Assembly (NCBI GenBank): GCA_025997155.1
Contig: BNUF01000156.1
Coordinates: forward strand, 1-5,879
Source: Clostridia bacterium
GTDB lineage: Bacteria; Bacillota; Clostridia; Lachnospirales; WQUN01
DNA: 5,879 nucleotides
Direction of reading: 5' to 3'
Part shown: in pieces, positions 1-5,062 of the stretch
Layout of the letters: each line of letters begins with the position of its first letter
Numbering within the stretch: the stretch's first letter is position 1
The notes under the pieces: model-generated
Told to the model about the DNA's origin: nothing
Databases searched by the model: none
Seen by the model: the letters and a program-made list of their open reading frames with translations, nothing else
Program-made: the position numbers and the translations under genes

Positions 1-75
1 ATTAACTTCACTTTTTAAATGACCATTCTTCAATGCGTTCAACGCTTTTTCCCTTAAATCTATTGAATATGCCAT
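1..75 (-). CDS. IS630-family transposase, N-terminal fragment (runs off window)
   Basis: Reading the minus strand from the ATG at 75-73 gives 25 codons without a stop to the window edge. The product begins MAYSIDLREKALNALKNGH. The Y-S-x-D-L-R-x-K/R opening is the usual start of IS630/Tc1-mariner-type transposases, leading into an N-terminal helix-turn-helix that binds the element's ends. The DDE catalytic domain would lie off the left edge. The gene points away from the recombinase remnant to its right, and the short AT-rich stretch 76-112 fits the terminal part of the insertion sequence. No convincing ribosome site is visible. The family call rests on a short segment, so confidence is moderate. 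Whether the transposase is intact cannot be seen here. Confidence 0.7.
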   Translation of the reverse strand, partial: MAYSIDLREKALNALKNGHLKSEVN

Positions 76-112
76 ACTTTTATTTTAACACATCTATTCA
101 ATATTTTAAATA
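1..112 (-). mobile_element. End of an IS630-type insertion sequence
   Basis: The transposase start codon at 75 is followed outward by 35 very AT-rich bases that end at a TA dinucleotide (111-112). Immediately after it, coding sequence for a serine recombinase begins in mid-protein. IS630-family elements insert at TA and duplicate it, so 111-112 is the likely target dinucleotide and 76-110 the terminal region with the inverted repeat. The other end lies outside the window, so the repeat cannot be confirmed. The 9-mer TATTGAATA at 61-69 recurs inverted at 95-103; it is itself nearly palindromic, so its meaning is uncertain. Confidence 0.6.
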
Positions 113-1297
113 GCCTTGACTATACCGTCAGCACACTGGCAAAAAGTGAACGCGGGTATGCGAAATTACCCCGAAGCAGAGCCGTACCGCTGGTCGGCGG
201 GTATGGTGTCAAATGTTCTAAAACGCGAGGAATATATGGGTTGGTGCGTTTTGAACAAAACGGTTAAGGAAACTTACAAATCCAAGCGAGTGGAAAACGC
301 ACCCGAAAACCGACTGATATTCAAAAATTCTCACCCCGCAATTGTGGACGAGGAAATTTGGAATGTCGTTCAGCGGTTGCGCGGAACCAAGCGAGTTCCG
401 CAGCGGGTAGGCGGCGAACCAAATCCGCTGACGGGCGTACTTTATTGTTCAGATTGCGGACAGAAATTATTCCACAAACAGGGCAAAACAGGCAGAACGC
501 AAAAGCCACACGATGAGTATTGCTGTTCAAGTTATCGGCACTACACGCGGAGTTGCACAATGCACTATATCCGCGTTGAAGTTATTGAAAATTTGATACT
601 TGAAACGATACGGCGGGTTAGTAAATTTGTGCGGAATAATAAAGCTGAATTTATCGAGCGGGTACGCGAAATGTCCGCGATAAATCAAGAATCGGCGGTT
701 AAGGAGAACCGCAAAAAACTTGCCAAATCAAAACGGCGGCGCGATGAAACCGACACGCTGATAAAAAAGTTGTACGAGAATTTTGCCCTTGAAAAAATCC
801 CCGAAGAAATTTTCAGCAAACTTCTTGCCGAGTACAGTGCAGAACAGAAAATTCTTGACGAGGAAATCAGCAGACTTCAAACCGAGATTGACACCTACAC
901 CGCCGACAGCGTGAGGGCAGACAGTTTCATTGAATTGGTGAACCGCTACACCGAATTTACCGAATTTTCGGCAACACTTTTGAATGAATTTGTTCAGAAA
1001 GTTGTCATACACGAAGCAGATAAATCAAGCGGACAGCGTATTCAGAAAGTTGATATTTATCTGAATTTTATCGGTAACTTTGATTTGCCGCCGAATTGCG
1101 AAGATGATAACGCACTGTCGGAGGAGGAAGTAATCCGAACATCGAAAAAGAAACGGCGTTGCGAAATGTCGGAGGAAGAACTTTCAAAAGAACGTGAAAT
1201 CGACCGCCGCCATTACGCTAAAAAACGAGCCAAACGAATTGCCGACGAGCAGGCGCAGAGAGCCGCAATTTTGCAAGGCACATCATACGCAGTATAA
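113..1297 (+). pseudogene. Large serine recombinase, C-terminal remnant truncated by the IS
   Basis: The frame is open from just after the TA at 111-112 to the TAA at 1295-1297. Counting from the TTG at 116, about residues 20-90 match the 'Recombinase' DNA-binding region (YRWSAGMVSNVLKREEY, then NSHPAIVDEEIW). Residues 105-150 form a zinc beta ribbon with C111, C114, C136/C137 and C147. Residues 190-260 are a charged coiled coil, 265-325 resemble DUF4368, and the C-terminus is strongly basic. Full-length relatives are usually about 520-560 residues and start with a catalytic domain carrying the nucleophilic serine; that domain is absent here. The first codons have no ribosome site and directly adjoin the IS end, so this looks like a gene cut by transposition rather than a short functional protein. 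The missing 5' part may lie beyond the IS. The intact enzyme would catalyse integration and excision of the mobile element. Confidence 0.8.
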
Positions 1298-1299
1298 CC

Positions 1300-1345
1300 G
1301 CAAAACCGCCCGAAAGCAACCGCTGACGGGCGGTTTTGCTTATGT
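1300..1345 (+). terminator. Hairpin terminator after the recombinase remnant
   Basis: A perfect 13-bp stem (1300-1312 with 1327-1339, left arm GCAAAACCGCCCG) encloses a 14-base loop three bases after the recombinase stop codon. The descending arm is itself rich in T (GGTTTTGCTTATG), which can serve as the U-tract. It probably ends recombinase transcription and separates it from the DUF3847 gene. Confidence 0.65.
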
Positions 1346-1364
1346 AAAAAACCACGACTGAAAA

Positions 1365-1368
1365 GGAG
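1365..1368 (+). promoter_or_regulatory. Ribosome binding site of the DUF3847-like gene
   Basis: GGAG lies 8 bases before the ATG at 1377 in an A-rich context (AAAAGGAGAAAAAATT). This fixes the start of the small gene. No clear promoter was found between the upstream terminator and this site. Confidence 0.7.
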
Positions 1369-1376
1369 AAAAAATT

Positions 1377-1691
1377 ATGGCTAAATCTACAACCGAAAAA
1401 ATCACGCGTGTTGAGGAAGAAATCAAACAGCTTGAAAACGCGAGAAAGAAACTCATTCAGCAACAAAAAGAGCAGGAGCGAAAGGCGCGGACAAGCCGCC
1501 TTATCAATCGCGGGGCGATATTGGAAAGTCTGATTGACGGCGCGGAAACGCTCACGAACGAGCAGATTAAATTGTTCCTTGAAAAGACCGTCAAGACTGA
1601 ATTTGCCCGCAAAACGCTTGCGAATTTGACCGCACCGCCGACAGTGGCGGCTGATACCAAAGATGAAAAAGCTGACTTGAAAACGGAATAA
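1377..1691 (+). CDS. DUF3847-like small protein, possible mobilization accessory
   Basis: A 104-residue, highly charged protein. Residues 5-40 are a predicted coiled coil rich in E, K, Q and R. Residues 37-50 (RTSRLINRGAILES) and 59-84 (LTNEQIKLFLEK, then TEFARKTLANL) resemble DUF3847, a small family common in Bacillota mobile elements, often close to MobA/MobL relaxase genes. The last 20 residues are low-complexity and acidic. It has a good ribosome site and ends 25 bases before the oriT core, the usual place for an accessory protein that binds oriT or helps load the relaxase. That role is inferred from position and size; no enzymatic motif or obvious helix-turn-helix is visible. It could instead be a small regulator of the element. 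The family assignment is by remembered resemblance. Confidence 0.75.
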   Translation: MAKSTTEKITRVEEEIKQLENARKKLIQQQKEQERKARTSRLINRGAILESLIDGAETLTNEQIKLFLEKTVKTEFARKTLANLTAPPTVAADTKDEKADLKTE

Positions 1692-1715
1692 CACTATATT
1701 GCCCGAAATCCGAAT

Positions 1716-1750
1716 GGCGCACTTATACGTTTCTGCGAAACGTGGTGCGT
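1716..1750 (-). other. oriT: Candidate MobQ-type origin of transfer (oriT) with nick site
   Basis: On the minus strand the inverted repeat ACGTTTC-GCA-GAAACGT (1743-1727) is followed by A and then TAAGTGCGCC (1725-1716). Known MobQ origins (RSF1010 and staphylococcal pSK41/pGO1 types) have the same plan: a short hairpin followed by TAAGTGCG/CCCT, nicked after TAAGTGCG. By analogy the nick falls between 1718 and 1717 on the minus strand. Transfer would then lead with the DUF3847 and recombinase side, and the relaxase gene would enter last, as is normal. An outer dyad, CGCAC (1718-1722) with GTGCG (1745-1749), encloses the hairpin. A MobA/MobL relaxase of the matching class lies nearby. Confidence 0.8.
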
Positions 1751-1751
1751 A

Positions 1752-1770
1752 GGACTTGCTTCGCAAGTCC
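1752..1770. repeat. Perfect inverted repeat beside the oriT
   Basis: GGACTTGC (1752-1759) pairs perfectly with GCAAGTCC (1763-1770) around a 3-base loop. It lies two bases beyond the outer oriT dyad, on the side away from the nick. It may be a binding site for an oriT accessory protein, or a hairpin used in replication or strand closure. Neither role can be shown from sequence alone. Confidence 0.6.
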
Positions 1771-1790
1771 CCCCTGCCGGGGGCATTTTT
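1770..1790 (+). terminator. Probable rho-independent terminator downstream of the DUF3847 gene
   Basis: CCCCC (1770-1774) pairs with GGGGG (1779-1783) around TGCC, followed by CATTTTTG, the classic GC stem plus T-run for plus-strand transcription. The T-run is also one arm of a second hairpin, TTTTTGCC (1786-1793) with GGCAAAAA (1798-1805). That second hairpin could act on minus-strand transcripts coming from the DUF1905 gene, whose stop codon is about 30 bases away. Confidence 0.55.
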
Positions 1791-1834
1791 GCCTATCGGC
1801 AAAAAGAAACGAGAAACTGGAATTTGACACAGAT

Positions 1835-2119
1835 TTAATCCCTATCTCTTAATTTGAATACAACTTTGATGGTATCTCCGAGATTGATTTTCTCTTTGTT
1901 TCTGACTGCTTTGGGCAAAGCAATAAAATGTGAACCGTCACCCATTGGAAGTTGAGAAGTATTCCAAGCAGAGTCCCCGACAAATGCTGTAATAGCAATT
2001 AACCCTCTGTCTTCCAAATGCTTAAATGGTTTGCTTAACATTTCAGGAACTTTGATAAAATGCCAACCTTTGTCTTGCGGAAACAATTCAACAATACCAT
2101 TAAATTCATAACTTTCCAT
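1835..2119 (-). CDS. DUF1905 domain protein
   Basis: A 94-residue protein that is essentially a single DUF1905 domain. It has the hallmark opening Y-E-F-x-G, then GWHFIKVP at residues 18-25, a central strand with TAFVGDSAWNTS (44-55), SHFIALPKAVR (63-73), and the closing GDTIKVVFKL (81-90). The family is a small beta-barrel fold with no established biochemical activity, often found alone or fused to a YdeI/OmpD-associated domain, so no function is claimed. The ATG at 2119 is the only good start. An AAGGA about 14 bases upstream is further than usual, so initiation may be weak. The gene has its own strong promoter and lies opposite to, and between, the oriT and the relaxase gene, suggesting acquired cargo rather than a mobilization gene. 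Confidence 0.8.
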   Translation of the reverse strand: MESYEFNGIVELFPQDKGWHFIKVPEMLSKPFKHLEDRGLIAITAFVGDSAWNTSQLPMGDGSHFIALPKAVRNKEKINLGDTIKVVFKLRDRD

Positions 2120-2180
2120 ACTGATATTTTCATTCCTTACTAATTTACAAATCCTAATTTATCAATTACTTCCAATTAAA

Positions 2181-2209
2181 ATTATACCACACAATCGACA
2201 AAAATTCAA
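2181..2209 (-). promoter_or_regulatory. Sigma-A-type promoter of the DUF1905 gene
   Basis: On the minus strand, TTGAAT (2209-2204) and a perfect TATAAT (2186-2181) are separated by 17 bases, with a TGG just before the -10 (extended -10). Transcription would start about 55 bases before the ATG at 2119. The sequence closely resembles the promoter at 5019-5047. Confidence 0.75.
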
Positions 2210-2223
2210 CCACCAAAACAGAG

Positions 2224-2230
2224 AAAGGAG
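2224..2230 (+). promoter_or_regulatory. Ribosome binding site of the relaxase gene
   Basis: AAAGGAG lies 9 bases before the ATG at 2240, an almost ideal Shine-Dalgarno sequence that fixes the start. No convincing plus-strand promoter is visible between 2120 and 2223, so the source of the relaxase transcript is unresolved. Confidence 0.8.
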
Positions 2231-2239
2231 ACCACGCCT

Positions 2240-3619
2240 ATGGCAATATTTCATTGCAGTATCAAAATATTCAGCCGCAGCAAAGGCAAATCCGCCGTTG
2301 CCGCCGCCGCTTATCGGAGCGGCGAAAAAATCACAAACGAGTATGACGGAGAAGTCCACGACTACACCCGCAAAGGCGGCGTGGTGCATACAGAGATTTT
2401 ACTGTCCGAAAACGCTCCCGCAGAATATGCAGACCGTTCAATTTTATGGAACGCGGTAGAGAAATCCGAGCGTTACAAAACCGCACAACTTGCGCGGGAA
2501 ATTGAAATTGCTCTGCCTGTTGAATTGACCCGGGAGCAGAACATTTTACTTGTCCGAAAGTATGTAAAAGAGAATTTTGTTTCGGCGGGAATGTGTGCCG
2601 ATATTTGTGTTCACGACAAAGGCGACGGCAACCCCCACGCCCACATTATGCTGACAATGCGGGCGATTGAAAAAGACGGAAAGTGGTGCGCGAAATCCCG
2701 CAATGTAGACGGACGAAAAATAAATACCGTTGACTGGAACGACCGCGACAAAGCCGAAGAATGGCGCAAAGCGTGGGCGGATTATGCGAATGCGGCGTTA
2801 AGACAAAACGGCAAATTGACAGATAAAAATGTACTCGACCACCGCTCATACGAGCGACAGGGAATTGAACAAATTCCGACCATTCATTTAGGCGTGGCGG
2901 CTTCACAAATGGAGCGTAAAGGTATACGCACCGAGCGGGGAAATATCAATCGCGAAATCGAAGTCAACAATAAACTTTTGCGGCAGTTGCGGGCGAGATT
3001 AAATCATCTTAACGACTGGCTGAAAGATGAAATTGCAAATCCCGCGCCGCCGACAATTCAAGATGTGTTTGAGCGGATTTTGCACGGCGAAAACCGTAAC
3101 CATTGGCAACATCTCGCCGACCTTAAAAACGCTTCTAAAATTCTCATTTTCTTGCAGGATAACGACATTACCGAAGTGGCGCAGCTTGGTGAAAAAATGA
3201 AAAAAATCATCGGGCAGACATTCGTAATCGGCGACAAAATTAAACCAGTTGAACGCAGAATAAAAACGCTGAACGAGCATATCAATCAAGCAGAAATATA
3301 CAACAAGCACAAGGCGATTTACAAGAAGTACAATTCAATTAAACCGAAAAATCAAGCTGATTTTTACGAGAACAACCGTGCCGCAATTACGCTGTATGAA
3401 GCGGCGAAAAAGTATCTTGACAACAACTTAAACGGACACACACTGCCGCTGAAATCGTGGAAAGCGGAACGTGAGGAATTGACCGCTGAACTGGCGCAGT
3501 TGTCGCGGGAGTATCGAAAGCTGAAAGAGGAAGTTAAAGAGGTTGAAACTATTCGTCGCGGCGTGGAAAGTGTTGTGGGGAAGGAGCAGAAAACGCGGAA
3601 AATGGAAATGGGGTTGTAA
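2240..3619 (+). CDS. MobA/MobL family (MobQ) conjugative relaxase
   Basis: A 459-residue relaxase that would nick the oriT, stay covalently bound to the 5' end of the transferred strand, and close the circle in the recipient. Motifs of the MobA/MobL N-terminal domain are clear. SAVAAAAYRSGE carries the probable catalytic Tyr25. The second conserved block EKSERYKTAQLAREIEIALP (residues 74-93) includes E74 and E87. H125 and the NPHAHIMLTMR block (H133, H135) provide the HxH metal site. HLGVAASQMERKGI (about 217-230) marks the end of the relaxase domain. Residues 230-459 are charged and largely helical or coiled coil, with no helicase or primase motif as in RSF1010 MobA. The gene appears intact. 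No coupling protein or type IV secretion genes are in the window, so the element is probably mobilizable rather than self-transmissible. The start is fixed by the ribosome site at 2224-2230. Confidence 0.92.
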   Translation: MAIFHCSIKIFSRSKGKSAVAAAAYRSGEKITNEYDGEVHDYTRKGGVVHTEILLSENAPAEYADRSILWNAVEKSERYKTAQLAREIEIALPVELTREQNILLVRKYVKENFVSAGMCADICVHDKGDGNPHAHIMLTMRAIEKDGKWCAKSRNVDGRKINTVDWNDRDKAEEWRKAWADYANAALRQNGKLTDKNVLDHRSYERQGIEQIPTIHLGVAASQMERKGIRTERGNINREIEVNNKLLRQLRARLNHLNDWLKDEIANPAPPTIQDVFERILHGENRNHWQHLADLKNASKILIFLQDNDITEVAQLGEKMKKIIGQTFVIGDKIKPVERRIKTLNEHINQAEIYNKHKAIYKKYNSIKPKNQADFYENNRAAITLYEAAKKYLDNNLNGHTLPLKSWKAEREELTAELAQLSREYRKLKEEVKEVETIRRGVESVVGKEQKTRKMEMGL

Positions 3620-3625
3620 TGAAAC

Positions 3626-3645
3626 GGCGGGGCAAACGCCCCGCC
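3626..3645 (+). terminator. Terminator hairpin after the relaxase gene, between converging genes
   Basis: A perfect 8-bp GC-rich stem, GGCGGGGC (3626-3633) with GCCCCGCC (3638-3645), encloses a 4-base loop. It starts 6 bases after the relaxase stop and is followed by the T-rich TTAACTTATTTGCTTTC. It lies 5 bases from the stop of the converging peptidase gene and may act in both directions, although the T-run on the minus side is short. Confidence 0.75.
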
Positions 3646-3650
3646 TTAAC

Positions 3651-4268
3651 TTATTTGCTTTCAACCTTTACATCAATTCCATTAACCAAAATCGCTTGAG
3701 AATTACTAATGGGATATAATTTCAACTCTGATTCATATGCGGCAATAATTTTTTCAACCGCTTTCTTAAACGGCTGATTTGTGTGGTGCGGCAACGGATA
3801 AAAATCCACCACATTTAAGGCAGAAAATGTATCTAAATTCGGGGCTTTTTTGCAATCGTCCAAACCTTTCGCATATTCAATATTTGGTGACATAATCATT
3901 GAGCCGGCAGACTCACCTATGTACAACTTTCCCGAATCAATTTGCTCTGTAATTATTTTGTCAGCACCTGTCCTCTTTAATTCCTGAAGTAAGAAAAACG
4001 TGTTGCCGCCGGTAATATATATGAAATCATTCTGTTGTAACTTGCTTGATATTTCATTTTCCGTTGCAGTAGATATTTCCAATTCATCAACCGTTAATCC
4101 CAACTTCGACAATGCTTTCCTGCCGGAATTAACAAAGAAATTTACTTTTTCGGGAACGCTTGCTGTTGGAATAAAAGTTACTGTTTTTCCTTTGAGTTCT
4201 TCATTTGCAAAACTTGAAAACAGTTTCGATACTCCATTGAACGATGATGATAAAAACAGTCTTTTCAT
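3651..4268 (-). CDS. pepE: Peptidase E family (S51) alpha-aspartyl dipeptidase-like protein
   Basis: A 205-residue cytoplasmic protein of the S51 / class I glutamine amidotransferase-like fold. Family features are the N-terminal KRLFLSSSF strand, TFIPTAS (31-37), ITGGNTFFLLQELK (85-98), and the nucleophile elbow GESAGS with Ser120, the same position as the catalytic serine of E. coli PepE. A PLPHHTN segment (158-164) probably supplies the catalytic histidine. E. coli PepE cleaves dipeptides with N-terminal aspartate; many related proteins are of unknown specificity, so the substrate here is uncertain. The ATG at 4268 is preferred over one 24 bases upstream: GAGGA (4280-4276) lies 7 bases before it and overlaps the stop codon of the preceding antitoxin-like gene, indicating translational coupling. 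It is the third gene of the operon from the 5019-5047 promoter and looks intact. Confidence 0.85.
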   Translation of the reverse strand: MKRLFLSSSFNGVSKLFSSFANEELKGKTVTFIPTASVPEKVNFFVNSGRKALSKLGLTVDELEISTATENEISSKLQQNDFIYITGGNTFFLLQELKRTGADKIITEQIDSGKLYIGESAGSMIMSPNIEYAKGLDDCKKAPNLDTFSALNVVDFYPLPHHTNQPFKKAVEKIIAAYESELKLYPISNSQAILVNGIDVKVESK

Positions 4269-4278
4269 TTTATATTCC

Positions 4279-4515
4279 TCACTCTTCTGCAATTAACTTT
4301 TTGAAAGCAGGTCGATTCATTTCGGCGTATTTGACGGATTCGTTTAATAACTCATCAGCGGTCATATTCTCGAACAGATTATCCCGCCGCCATTCGGTAT
4401 AGTTAAATGGTTCTTCAGATTTGATAGTGAACACAAACATCTCCGCACCAACAGTTCCGAGTTGAGTCCGCAAGGCTCTCATACCCTCGGACATTATCAA
4501 ATTTCTATTTTTCAT
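4279..4515 (-). CDS. Small antitoxin-like protein paired with the PIN protein
   Basis: A 78-residue protein beginning MKNRNLIMSEGMRALRTQLG, with FNYTEWRRDNLFENMTADEL at about residues 37-56 and an acidic end. Similar small proteins (a conserved 'G-hydrophobic-LxxxLG' start and an 'EPFxYTxWR' block) are found, as I recall, next to PIN proteins of the type encoded just upstream; I know no family name. It overlaps the PIN gene by 11 bases, and GGGAGG about 9 bases before the ATG at 4515 supports this start. The overlap ensures near-equal synthesis, typical of toxin-antitoxin pairs. The likely role is to bind and block the PIN nuclease and perhaps repress the operon promoter. No classic AbrB, MazE or RHH motif is evident, so this rests on context. 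Confidence 0.65.
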   Translation of the reverse strand: MKNRNLIMSEGMRALRTQLGTVGAEMFVFTIKSEEPFNYTEWRRDNLFENMTADELLNESVKYAEMNRPAFKKLIAEE

Positions 4516-4969
4516 CGTTTTGTCCCTCCCAAATCCTTATAAAATCTATCGGATTTATGGTTTTTATTCGCGACGATTGATATTTCAAAACTCGCTTGTC
4601 GGTTGAGATAAAATAATCAGATTTAGCAATAATTGCCGTGGCAAGATGAATAGCATCCTTGTGCTTTATACCTGTTGCCATAATTTCGTCACGCAATGTG
4701 CGAACTTCATCAATATAAGTTTCGTCTATGTAGACAGCGGCGTTTTCAAAAAATTCTGATATGTTTTCTGCTTTATCGGCATCTTTATTTGCGTTATTCT
4801 CAAACAAAGATAAAAACGACACAACTAACGCAACTTTATCATCTTTAATCAAATCTTGAATCCACAGTTTTGCTTGTGTTTCAAGTTGCACACTTCGCTG
4901 TTCTTGGTTATCAAACGGGCGGTTATAACAGCAGTTGTCAAGATAGACAAGCAGTTTCTTATTTCCCAT
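4505..4969 (-). CDS. PIN-domain ribonuclease, probable VapC-like toxin
   Basis: A 154-residue single PIN domain. The acidic residues expected to hold the catalytic metal are visible: D11 in the first strand (LVYLDNCCYNRPF), E57 (LSLFENN), D105 (GIKHKDAIHLATA) and D124 (YFISTDKRVLKY). The L-D-N-C-C-x-N-R-P-F opening marks a distinct PIN subgroup rather than the best-known VapC proteins. PIN toxins are RNases that cut tRNA, rRNA or mRNA to stop growth; the target cannot be deduced here. AAGGAG (4984-4979) lies 9 bases before the ATG at 4969. It is the first gene of an operon with the small antitoxin-like gene and the peptidase E gene. The toxin-first order is unusual for VapBC, where the antitoxin normally comes first. 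All key residues are present, so the gene appears active. A plausible role is stabilising the mobile element. Confidence 0.8.
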   Translation of the reverse strand: MGNKKLLVYLDNCCYNRPFDNQEQRSVQLETQAKLWIQDLIKDDKVALVVSFLSLFENNANKDADKAENISEFFENAAVYIDETYIDEVRTLRDEIMATGIKHKDAIHLATAIIAKSDYFISTDKRVLKYQSSRIKTINPIDFIRIWEGQNDEK

Positions 4970-5018
4970 TTTTTACAACTCCTTATGTGTTGGTGACTTG
5001 AACAGCTAAGATAAATAC

Positions 5019-5047
5019 ATTATACCACAAACGCCCGAAAAAGTCAA
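5019..5047 (-). promoter_or_regulatory. Strong sigma-A-type promoter of the PIN/antitoxin/peptidase operon
   Basis: On the minus strand, TTGACT (5047-5042) and TATAAT (5024-5019) are spaced by exactly 17 bases, with TGG before the -10. Transcription would begin around 5012, about 40 bases before the PIN ATG. The -35 lies within an imperfect dyad (5025-5033 with 5051-5059), a possible operator. Confidence 0.8.
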
Positions 5048-5059
5048 CTGCTTTTGTGG
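5025..5059. repeat. Inverted repeat flanking the -35 of the PIN operon promoter
   Basis: CCACAAACG (5025-5033) and CTTTTGTGG (5051-5059) are inverted repeats with one mismatch in nine (seven terminal bases perfect), 17 bases apart. The arms bracket the -35 and spacer. This fits an operator for a dimeric repressor such as a toxin-antitoxin complex. Because it lies where mobile-element and phage-like genes meet, it could also be a recombinase attachment site. Confidence 0.4.
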
Positions 5060-5062
5060 AAG

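Noticed and set aside
1218..1802. Long minus-strand open frame (194 residues) across the DUF3847 gene and the oriT
   Set aside because: It is antisense to a better-supported gene and runs through palindromes and terminators. Its Phe/Arg-rich composition is typical of a shadow frame, and it matches no known family.
1810..1820. Minus-strand CCAGTTTCTCG, resembling the start of the RSF1010 oriT hairpin as I remember it
   Set aside because: It lacks the matching second arm and a following TAAGTGCG nick site. The complete candidate at 1716-1750 is far stronger, so this is probably chance.
1824..1853. Exact TTGACA on the plus strand as a possible relaxase promoter
   Set aside because: The hexamer 17 bases downstream (TCTTAA) matches only 3 of 6 positions of a -10, and no better one lies at 16-19 bases. 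It is also about 400 bases from the relaxase start, through an antisense gene.
4269..4292. Upstream ATG at 4292 as an alternative peptidase E start
   Set aside because: It would overlap the antitoxin-like gene and add an uncharacteristic tail before the conserved KRLFLSSS strand. The ATG at 4268 has a well-placed GAGGA.
4000..4296. Plus-strand open frame (98 residues) opposite the peptidase E gene
   Set aside because: It lies antisense within a clear S51 gene, with no ribosome site and no recognisable domain.
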